Shown one piece after another: positions 1 through 5,193 of a stretch of DNA of 5,715 nucleotides. The DNA lies in assembly GCA_013698395.1 (NCBI GenBank), contig JACCUZ010000045.1, forward strand, positions 1 to 5,715. Reading direction: 5' to 3'. Below the pieces are notes generated by a model. It saw only the letters and a list, made by a program, of their open reading frames with translations. It did no database searches and was not told the origin of the DNA. Source of the stretch: Sporichthyaceae bacterium (GTDB lineage: Bacteria; Actinomycetota; Actinomycetes; JACCUZ01). How positions within the stretch are numbered: the stretch's first letter is position 1; each line of letters starts with the position of its first letter. The position numbers and the translations under genes are program-made.

Positions 1-4
1 GGGT

Positions 5-1018
5 TCAGCCGCTCAGCGCCGCGTCGGAGGAGAACACCAGCGCCAGGGTGACCTCGCCCTGCTGGAGCGCGGTCTTCGACAGCGGTCCGCCCGCGTCCAG
101 CGAAGAGAAGCTGTCAAACGTCAGGCCGTACGTCTCCTCCAGCCCCGGCTGACAGAACGGCCGCTCCGGGCACTCCGGCGGACCGCCGAGAACCAGGCCG
201 CTGCCACATGCCTCGGCCAGCTCCGAGAGGGTTGCGACGCCGTACTGGTCAGCGAAAGCCTTCGTCACGGCGAACGCGTTCTGGTCGGCCGCCTCCGAGG
301 GCTGACCGAAGACCAGCCCGACCTGCTCCCCGAGCTGCATCAGCCCTTCGACCGTCGCGTCGAGGTCACTGCTCGCGACCGGCTCGGCTTCGGCACCGTT
401 CTCGGCCTTGTTGATGAACTCCGTCAACGTCCCGACGTACTCCGGCACCACGTCGAGCTGGCCCTTCTCCAGCGCGGGCTCCACCACCTCGCGGTTGCCG
501 ACCGTCTTGACGCTGGCGTCGAACCCGGCAGCCTTGGCAGCCTCGGCGTAGAGGTTGGCCAGCGTCTGACTCTCCGAGAAGTTGAATGCGCCGATCACGA
601 TCTTGCCCGACCCTCCGGACAAGCCCTCGGTGATGCCCTCGGCCTCCGCGAACTCCTTGGCCACGTTCGGCGAGGTCTTGCGCTCGAGGTCGGTCTGCTT
701 GTTCAGGCCGATCAGCTGCTCGGTGGTCAGCGCGGTAGACACGGCGTCGAGGGCAGCGACCAACTCGTCCGAGGACGCCTCCGCGTTGATTGCGGGGATG
801 ACGTTGTCGACGGTCTGCAACTGCTTGTCGTCCTCGAGGACCACGAGCTCCTCGCCGGGCACGGCTTCGCACGCGGCCTTCTCATCCCCGCCCGACCCCG
901 CGGTGGCCGAGGGCTTCGCTTTGGTGCCCGACGAGCCGCTCTCACCGCAGGCCGCCAGCGCCGGGGTGACCAGCAGCAGCCCGGCGAGGCTGAGAGTTCC
1001 GAGCATGCGCGTGCTCAT
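5..1018 (-). CDS. Osmoprotectant-type ABC transporter substrate-binding lipoprotein (OpuAC/ProX family), apparently circularly permuted
   Basis: Predicted extracytoplasmic lipoprotein of 337 aa that would capture a small solute and deliver it to the two permeases encoded upstream. Start ATG 1018 is chosen because it opens a signal peptide (hydrophobic residues 6-22) with lipobox LAAC (lipidated Cys24), and because AGAAGG (1032-1027) lies 8 nt upstream; the frame stays open to 1204 but that extension overlaps the permease gene. A low-complexity linker (25-48) follows. Residues 56-129 (VVLEDDK, DNVIP, ALTTEQL, NVAKEF) resemble the usual C-terminal part of OpuAC proteins. Residues 138-204 (KIVIGAFNFSES, PALEKGQLDVVPEYVGTLTEF) resemble the usual N-terminal lobe, and 205-337 the second lobe, ending in GEVTLALVFSSDAALSG. 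Domain order is therefore rotated relative to the family. Cysteines 50, 271, 283 and 289 are also present. The family call is firm; the substrate is not known and may not be glycine betaine. Confidence 0.9.
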   Translation of the reverse strand: MSTRMLGTLSLAGLLLVTPALAACGESGSSGTKAKPSATAGSGGDEKAACEAVPGEELVVLEDDKQLQTVDNVIPAINAEASSDELVAALDAVSTALTTEQLIGLNKQTDLERKTSPNVAKEFAEAEGITEGLSGGSGKIVIGAFNFSESQTLANLYAEAAKAAGFDASVKTVGNREVVEPALEKGQLDVVPEYVGTLTEFINKAENGAEAEPVASSDLDATVEGLMQLGEQVGLVFGQPSEAADQNAFAVTKAFADQYGVATLSELAEACGSGLVLGGPPECPERPFCQPGLEETYGLTFDSFSSLDAGGPLSKTALQQGEVTLALVFSSDAALSG

Positions 1019-1158
1019 GGTGCCCGCCTTCTGTGTCCCGCCGCGGCAGCCCTTGCCCCGGCGCGTGTCTGGCGGGTCGTCCATAACCCGCACGGACCAT
1101 GAGGGGCCCGCAGCACCAACCCAACCTCGGGGGTCTGACATGCGCAACCTGGGAGAGG
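1019..1158 (-). other. 140-nt gap between second permease and substrate-binding protein
   Basis: This is the only sizeable non-coding stretch in the minus-strand transporter genes. I see no TANNNT-type -10 element on the minus strand and no hairpin followed by a T run. The one inverted repeat noted is CCCGCC (1037-1042) against GGCGGG (1071-1076), with a 28-nt loop. The simplest reading is a spacer or leader within one transcript, possibly with an RNA structure that sets the expression of the binding protein relative to the permeases. That role is inference. Confidence 0.35.
1027..1032 (-). promoter_or_regulatory. Ribosome-binding site of the substrate-binding protein
   Basis: AGAAGG on the minus strand, 8 nt before ATG 1018. 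It supports this start over the in-frame upstream extension to 1204. Confidence 0.55.
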
Positions 1159-1929
1159 TTACGGAACGGCTACGGTCTGCCGGTCGTCCTCCTCGTCGGC
1201 CCACGTCGCCTCCACCGCTCCTGCGCCCACTGCATCGCTGCTCCGCCTAGCCGCCGGTAACAACCGCCGCCGCTCCCGCCCAGGCGTGACCTGTCGCTGC
1301 ACGAGGGCCAGGGCGCCTTCGGTCAGCAGCGCCAGGAACGCCACCAGCAGCCCACCGGCGAGGATCTGCGGGCGGTCCTGCTGGCCGAAACCCTCGTTGA
1401 TGATCGTGCCGAGCCCGCCTCCACCGACCAGCGCAGCGAGGGTCGCCGTCGCGACCACCTGCACGGCCGCCGTACGGACACCGGCGGCGATCAGCGGCAC
1501 GGACAGGGGCAGCTCGACCCGCAGCAGGATGGAGCGCTCGGAGAGCCCCATCCCGCGCGCCGCCTCCACGATGTCGGGGTCGACCCCCCGGATCCCGACG
1601 TAGGTGTTGGTGAGCAACGGCGGCACCGCGAAGACGGCCAGCGCCAGGATCGTCGCCCGGTTGCCGAACCCGATGGAGGTGGCCGCGAACACCGTGAGCA
1701 GCGCAAGCGTCGGGATCGCCCGCGAGACGTTGGTGACTGCCACGGTCAGCCCGCCGCCCCGACCCGTGTGCCCCAGGAGCAGTGCCGTCGGCATGGCCAC
1801 CAGCGCCGCCAGCGCCACCGCGAGGAACGAGATGTACAGATGCTCGTACGTCAGAAAGGGGACCCCGCCCCGCCCCTGCCAGTTCAGCGGGTCGTTGAGC
1901 CAGACGAACGCGTCACCGAGCAGTCCCAT
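1159..1929 (-). CDS. Osmoprotectant-type ABC transporter permease (second membrane subunit, OpuCB/OpuCD-like)
   Basis: Inner-membrane subunit of 256 aa that would pair with the neighbouring permease to form the channel of the importer. Hydrophobic segments lie at about residues 30-52, 61-83, 92-110, 147-170 and 189-211. The EAA loop that docks on the ATPase is clear: EAARGMGLSERSILLRVELP (122-141) followed by a conserved glycine cluster, LVGGGGLGTII (167-177). Start ATG 1929 overlaps the stop of the first permease by one base (TGATG), so translation is probably coupled; the same frame is open to 2697 but the extension is GC-rich shadow sequence. After the last membrane segment there is a tail of about 45 residues, first basic (GRERRR) and then acidic (ADEEDD), longer than the core permease fold needs. 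The family call is confident; the substrate is not determined. Confidence 0.92.
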   Translation of the reverse strand: MGLLGDAFVWLNDPLNWQGRGGVPFLTYEHLYISFLAVALAALVAMPTALLLGHTGRGGGLTVAVTNVSRAIPTLALLTVFAATSIGFGNRATILALAVFAVPPLLTNTYVGIRGVDPDIVEAARGMGLSERSILLRVELPLSVPLIAAGVRTAAVQVVATATLAALVGGGGLGTIINEGFGQQDRPQILAGGLLVAFLALLTEGALALVQRQVTPGRERRRLLPAARRSSDAVGAGAVEATWADEEDDRQTVAVP

Positions 1930-2648
1930 CAGCGTCCCCTCGCCCAGGGCGTGACCAGCCGGGTCGCCCCGGCGAGGAGCAGGTCGAACGTCAGCCCAAG
2001 GGCGACTGTCAGCAGGGATGCGGTGACGATCTCGGCCCGGTAGAAGTTGTTTTGGAAGCCGCGCAGGATCAGCCCGCCCAACCCGCCGTAACCGACGATG
2101 ACGCCGACGGTGACCAGCGCGACGGTCGACACGGTGGCCACCCGGATGCCGGCCATGATGGCGGGCGCGGCCACCGGCAGCTCCACGTTCCACAACATCC
2201 GGGCCCGCCCATATCCCATCCCCTGCGCCGCCTCGCGGACGTCGGCGGGCACGCCCTCCAACCCGGCCAGGATGTTGCGCACCAGGATGAGAAGGGCGTA
2301 GATCACCAACCCGACGAGCACCGTTCGTTGCCGTAGCCCGAAGAAGGAGATGGGCGTGATGAAGGCGAACAGCGCCAGTGAGGGGATCGTGTAGAGGACA
2401 CCGGTGATCCCGAGAACGGGCGCTGCGAGCCGGCGGTAGCGGTGAGCGAGCAGGGCGAGCGGGAACGCGATGAGCAGGCCCAGTGCGACGGCCTGAACGG
2501 TCAGCACGACGTGTTCCTCCAGCGCCCGCTGCAGGTCGCCGGAGTTGTCGCGTACGTAGGCCCAGGTGAACCACGGGTTCGCCGGCTCGTCCACGGCGAA
2601 TACGCTGGCGCCGGCGTGCGCGACCGCCGAACCGGACGAGAGGGCCAC
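1929..2648 (-). CDS. Osmoprotectant-type ABC transporter permease (first membrane subunit, OpuCB/OpuCD-like)
   Basis: Inner-membrane subunit of 239 aa, partner of the second permease. Membrane segments are at about residues 47-68, 78-100, 108-127, 160-186 and 206-228. The ATPase-contacting EAA loop is EAAQGMGYGRARMLWNVELP (139-158), with GYGGLGGLI (186-194) after it. GTG 2648 is taken as start because a strong GGAGGT (2665-2660) lies 11 nt upstream. An alternative is GTG 2594 (codon 19), just before DEPANPWFTW where family-like sequence begins, but it lacks a visible Shine-Dalgarno. With GTG 2648 the start lies 2 bp from the divergent ATPase start, and its ribosome-binding site sits inside the ATPase gene. 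The stop overlaps the next permease start by one base, giving an operon reading permease, permease, binding protein. Confidence 0.9.
   Translation of the reverse strand: MALSSGSAVAHAGASVFAVDEPANPWFTWAYVRDNSGDLQRALEEHVVLTVQAVALGLLIAFPLALLAHRYRRLAAPVLGITGVLYTIPSLALFAFITPISFFGLRQRTVLVGLVIYALLILVRNILAGLEGVPADVREAAQGMGYGRARMLWNVELPVAAPAIMAGIRVATVSTVALVTVGVIVGYGGLGGLILRGFQNNFYRAEIVTASLLTVALGLTFDLLLAGATRLVTPWARGR
2578..2606 (+). promoter_or_regulatory. Possible promoter for the ATPase gene
   Basis: TACGCT (2601-2606) fits the actinobacterial -10 pattern TANNNT. A weak -35-like TTCGCC (2578-2583) lies exactly 17 nt upstream. This would start transcription near 2613 and leave a leader of about 38 nt containing the GAGAGGG site. 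It lies within the divergent permease gene. The -35 match is poor and in GC-rich DNA this may be chance. Confidence 0.25.
2638..2644 (+). promoter_or_regulatory. Ribosome-binding site of the ATPase, inside the permease coding sequence
   Basis: GAGAGGG, 6 nt before GTG 2651. It favours GTG 2651 over ATG 2672 (codon 8), which has no purine-rich sequence at the right distance. It overlies the first codons of the divergent permease gene. Confidence 0.5.
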
Positions 2649-2650
2649 GA

Positions 2651-3826
2651 GTGGACGCTACCTCCGAACCGATGATCCGGCTCGACGGCGTCGGCAAGCG
2701 CTACGACGACGGCACCGTCGCAGTGCACGAGCTCGAGCTCGATGTCCCCGCGGGCGAGACCGTCGTGCTCGTCGGCCCGTCCGGGTGCGGCAAGTCCACG
2801 ACGCTGAAGATGGTGAACCGGCTGATCGAGCCGACGAGCGGCCGCATCCTGCTGCAGGGTGAGGACGTCACCCATGGCGACCCGGTGAAGCTGCGGCGCC
2901 GCATGGGATACGTCATTCAGCAGACCGGGCTCTTCCCGCACCAGACGGTCGCCACCAATGTCGCGACCGTGCCGCGGCTGCTCGGGTGGGACCGCGGCAA
3001 GGTGTCAGCGCGCGTCGACGAGCTGCTCGAGCTCGTCGGGCTCGACCCGGCCCGGTTCGCCAAGCGCTATCCGCACCAGCTCTCCGGCGGCCAGCGCCAG
3101 CGGGTCGGCGTCGCACGCGCCCTGGCGGCGGACCCGCCGGTGCTGTTGATGGACGAGCCGTTCGGAGCCGTCGACCCGATCGTGCGCGACCGGCTGCAGG
3201 CGGAGTTCGTGCGGCTGCAACGGGAGGTCCGCAAGACCGTGCTGTTCGTCACCCACGACTTGGACGAGGCCGTACGGATGGGTGACCGCATCGCGGTCTT
3301 CGCCGAGGGCGGGCACCTCCAGCAGTACGACGCGCCACCGCGGATCCTCGGCGCACCCGCCACCGACTTCGTCAAGCAGTTCGTCGGCGCCGACCGGGGA
3401 CTCAAGCGGTTGTCGGTCACCAGCATCGACGTGGCGGACCTCGAGCATCCCCCGGTTGTGCACCGCGCTGACCGGCTCACTGCCGCGACTTCCGAGTTGC
3501 GTTCGATCGGCGCGCCCTGGGCCGTGGTCCTGGACGAGGACGAGCGCCTCAGCGGTTGGATTGCAGCAGACGACACAGGTGCCGACACCGTCGCCGCCCG
3601 CGCCCGCCGGATGGAGGCGTGGGTGCCGGTGGGCACCTCCCTCAAGGGCGCGTTCTCCGAGATGTTGCAGCACGACGCCGGATGGGTCGCGGTGCTCGAC
3701 GGCGAGCGCTACCTCGGGGTGCTCACCCCCACGACGCTGCACGAGGCGCTGAGGCGCTCGGTCGAGTCCGACCTGCAGGGCGTCGACCCCGAGGCGGTCG
3801 AGCTCGACACCGTCTCCTCGGCGTAG
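2651..3826 (+). CDS. Osmoprotectant-type ABC transporter ATPase with C-terminal CBS-like region (OpuCA/ProV-like)
   Basis: Cytoplasmic ATPase of 391 aa that would power the importer formed with the divergent permeases. All ABC motifs are intact: A-loop Tyr18, Walker A GPSGCGKST (42-50), Q-loop IQQTGLFPH (89-97), signature LSGGQ (144-148), Walker B VLLMDEP (164-170) and H-loop His202. The sequence VPRLLGWDR (107-115) is typical of the OpuCA/ProV branch. Residues from about 265 to 375 form a two-repeat CBS-like region, with WAVVLDEDERLSGWI in the first half and GWVAVLDGERYLGVL in the second. In this family such domains can gate transport by ionic strength or nucleotide; whether these degenerate copies do so is unknown. 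GTG 2651 is preferred over ATG 2672 on its ribosome-binding site. Being transcribed away from its partner genes is unusual, since family operons often begin with the ATPase on the same strand. Confidence 0.93.
   Translation: MDATSEPMIRLDGVGKRYDDGTVAVHELELDVPAGETVVLVGPSGCGKSTTLKMVNRLIEPTSGRILLQGEDVTHGDPVKLRRRMGYVIQQTGLFPHQTVATNVATVPRLLGWDRGKVSARVDELLELVGLDPARFAKRYPHQLSGGQRQRVGVARALAADPPVLLMDEPFGAVDPIVRDRLQAEFVRLQREVRKTVLFVTHDLDEAVRMGDRIAVFAEGGHLQQYDAPPRILGAPATDFVKQFVGADRGLKRLSVTSIDVADLEHPPVVHRADRLTAATSELRSIGAPWAVVLDEDERLSGWIAADDTGADTVAARARRMEAWVPVGTSLKGAFSEMLQHDAGWVAVLDGERYLGVLTPTTLHEALRRSVESDLQGVDPEAVELDTVSSA
2660..2665 (-). promoter_or_regulatory. Ribosome-binding site of the first permease, inside the ATPase coding sequence
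   Basis: Minus-strand GGAGGT, 11 nt before GTG 2648. It is a near-perfect Shine-Dalgarno with slightly long spacing. It falls on codons 4-5 of the divergent ATPase gene, so the permease mRNA leader must be antisense to the ATPase 5' end. Confidence 0.5.
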
Positions 3827-3827
3827 A

Positions 3828-3843
3828 CAGCCGACGCCGGCTG
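3828..3843. terminator. Hairpin between converging genes, possible bidirectional terminator
   Basis: A perfect 6-bp inverted repeat, CAGCCG-ACGC-CGGCTG, almost fills the 18-bp gap between the ATPase stop (3826) and the DUF3180 stop (3845). There is no T run on either side, so it is not a canonical intrinsic terminator, though T-poor terminators are common in actinobacteria. Its position between convergent stops supports the role; the short stem limits confidence. Confidence 0.4.
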
Positions 3844-3844
3844 A

Positions 3845-4315
3845 TCAGACCGCCGGCAACTCCGGTGGCTCGTCGTCGTCGTCCGCGCCCTTGACGCGAC
3901 AGGTGCGCTCCAGCAGCAAGCCGGCCCCGGAGAGCAGTACGGCGGCGACAAGGGCGAGCGCACTCACCAGGGCGCGGTCACGGCGGTCGCTGACGTCCAG
4001 CCGCGCGGCGAGCAGTACCAGGTAGCCGAGGTAGAGCCCGCCCACGATCGGGCCGACGTGCGCACTGGCCTTGCCGAGCACCGCCATCCGCGCGGTGCCG
4101 AGTGGGTTGGGCGGGCGGCCGCTGCCCAGCCGGCTGCGCAGCGCCAGCGCCGTCACTGCCACGACGACGGAGAGCAGCCCGACTCCGGCCGGCGCCGTCC
4201 AGCCCAGCGTGGGCAGCGTCGCACCGCGAGTCTCAGCGACCCGCAGCACGCCCCAGGCGACGGCGGCCACCCCGAGCAGCAGCGCCACCAGGGTGCCCGT
4301 CCGGGTCGGCCTCAT
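3845..4315 (-). CDS. DUF3180-type membrane protein, last gene of the folate cluster
   Basis: Small integral membrane protein of 156 aa with four predicted membrane segments, at about residues 7-24, 42-59, 85-104 and 114-135. The short stretch NPLGTARMAVLGKASAHVG (70-88) before the third segment matches the conserved region I associate with the actinobacterial DUF3180 family, which is commonly found directly after folK. The C-terminus is acidic and proline-rich (DDDDEPPELP), presumably cytoplasmic. Start ATG 4315 overlaps the folK stop by 4 nt (ATGA), which favours translational coupling and rejects the longer open frame to 4552. No enzymatic motif is visible and no function is established. 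Location suggests a link with folate synthesis or only co-transcription; the sequence cannot decide between them. Confidence 0.85.
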   Translation of the reverse strand: MRPTRTGTLVALLLGVAAVAWGVLRVAETRGATLPTLGWTAPAGVGLLSVVVAVTALALRSRLGSGRPPNPLGTARMAVLGKASAHVGPIVGGLYLGYLVLLAARLDVSDRRDRALVSALALVAAVLLSGAGLLLERTCRVKGADDDDEPPELPAV

Positions 4316-4827
4316 CGAGGCACCATCAGGGAGAGGTCGGGCCGGGCGCGCACGCCGGACACGTCGATCGAGGCGAGCAGCGTCGTTACTTGTCCTGCCC
4401 CGGGCAACGCAGCGGAGGGGTCGACGTCGCGCCACGGCACCAGCACGAACGCCCGACTGCTCGCCCTCGGATGCGGGACCTGCAGGTCCGGCTCGGAGAC
4501 CACGAGGTCGCCCACGGCGATGATGTCCACATCGAGGGTGCGCGGTCCCCATCGCACGTCCCGGACCCGCCCGGAGGCGTCCTCCGCAGCACGCGCGCGC
4601 TCGAGCAGGGCGCGCGGCGTCAGCGAAGTCTCGACGAGCACGACGGCATTGAGGTAGTCAGGCTGCTCGGGGCCACCGACCGGATCGGTCTCGTAGACCG
4701 GCGACACGGCCAGTACCCGCAGACCCTGGACGTCGGCGAGGGCCGTGACGGCTCCGCGCAGCGTCTCCAGCCGATCGCCTTGGTTGCTTCCGAGGGCGAG
4801 CACCGCCCGGCGTCCGTCCGCAGTCAC
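4312..4827 (-). CDS. folK: 2-amino-4-hydroxy-6-hydroxymethyldihydropteridine pyrophosphokinase (HPPK)
   Basis: Transfers pyrophosphate from ATP to 6-hydroxymethyl-7,8-dihydropterin, making the substrate for FolP (cytoplasmic folate pathway). The 171-aa protein has the family landmarks in order: LALGSNQGDR (10-19), SPVYETDPVGGPEQPDYLNAV (42-62, pterin side), RWGPRTLDVDII (92-103), whose Asp99 and Asp101 correspond to the magnesium-binding pair, and PHPRASSRAFVLVPW (118-132). The usual LGR before the catalytic loop reads ASGR, a mild deviation. Start is GTG 4827, which overlaps the folB stop by 4 nt (GTGA); no strong Shine-Dalgarno is visible, so re-initiation after folB is likely. Its own stop overlaps the DUF3180 start by 4 nt. 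Length is normal for the family and all expected catalytic residues appear present. Confidence 0.97.
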   Translation of the reverse strand: MTADGRRAVLALGSNQGDRLETLRGAVTALADVQGLRVLAVSPVYETDPVGGPEQPDYLNAVVLVETSLTPRALLERARAAEDASGRVRDVRWGPRTLDVDIIAVGDLVVSEPDLQVPHPRASSRAFVLVPWRDVDPSAALPGAGQVTTLLASIDVSGVRARPDLSLMVPR

Positions 4828-5186
4828 CGGGACCGAACTATCGTCACGGCGACGTCCTGGAACGGCACGCCGACCGGGGCCTCCGGCTTGTGGACGGTCA
4901 CCTCGGCCTGCTCGACCCGCGGATCGGTGAGGCAGACGTCGGCGATCCTCGCCGCGAGGGTCTCGATCAGCGCCACCGGCTCACCCTCGACCACTGCGAC
5001 GACACGCGTGGCAAGCTCGCCGTAGTGCACGGTGTCGGTCACGTCGTCGCTGCGAGCGGCCGGCGCGAGGTCAAGGCTGAGCGTGACGTCGACGACGAAG
5101 GGTTGCGCGACCTCCCGCTCGTGCGGATAGGCGCCGTGGCGGCCGTGCCCGCGCAGCCCGCGTAGCTCGATCCGGTCGAGGCTCAT
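4824..5186 (-). CDS. folB: Dihydroneopterin aldolase
   Basis: Cleaves 7,8-dihydroneopterin to 6-hydroxymethyl-7,8-dihydropterin and glycolaldehyde, supplying the substrate for FolK next door. The 120-aa length is standard. It starts MSLDRIELRGLRGHGRHGAY, the usual opening. Residues corresponding to known active-site positions are present: Glu23 in the HERE stretch, Tyr55 in HYGEL, Glu75 in LIETLA and Lys100 in VTVHKPEAPV. ATG 5186 is preferred over the open extension to 5297 because family similarity begins exactly there. It lies 7 nt after the stop of the upstream NTF2-like gene with no clear Shine-Dalgarno, and its stop overlaps the folK GTG start, so this is a coupled operon. Members of the family form octamers; nothing here suggests otherwise. 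Confidence 0.97.
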   Translation of the reverse strand: MSLDRIELRGLRGHGRHGAYPHEREVAQPFVVDVTLSLDLAPAARSDDVTDTVHYGELATRVVAVVEGEPVALIETLAARIADVCLTDPRVEQAEVTVHKPEAPVGVPFQDVAVTIVRSR

Positions 5187-5193
5187 GGTCGCA

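Noticed and set aside
1019..1204. N-terminal extension of the binding protein to 1204
   Set aside because: It would put 62 residues ahead of a good signal peptide and overlap the permease gene; ATG 1018 has a ribosome-binding site.
582..1250. Long + strand open frame (222 aa) opposite the binding-protein gene
   Set aside because: It is antisense to a clearly recognised lipoprotein gene, has no recognisable domain, and is rich in Ser/Pro/Arg as expected for a GC-rich shadow frame.
2672..2672. ATG 2672 as the ATPase start
   Set aside because: It lacks a suitably placed Shine-Dalgarno, whereas GTG 2651 has GAGAGGG at 6 nt. It remains possible if the transcript is leaderless.
1930..2697. N-terminal extension of the second permease frame up to 2697
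   Set aside because: The extension is Arg/Gly-rich and lies over the first permease gene in another frame; family similarity starts at ATG 1929 with a TGATG coupling site.
3005..3742. Minus-strand open frame of 245 aa opposite the ATPase
   Set aside because: It mirrors the intact ATPase coding sequence and has no family motif; open antisense frames are common at this GC content.
3872..3883. GTC triplet repeat (four copies) at the end of the DUF3180 gene
   Set aside because: It is just the codons of an acidic Asp run; too short to be a notable repeat.
4316..4552. N-terminal extension of the DUF3180 frame to 4552
   Set aside because: It is a shadow of folK; the real start is the ATGA overlap at 4315, directly before the first membrane segment.
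4102..5025. + strand open frame of 307 aa across DUF3180, folK and folB
   Set aside because: It runs antisense through three well-supported genes and reads as Arg/Pro/Ala-rich low-complexity sequence.
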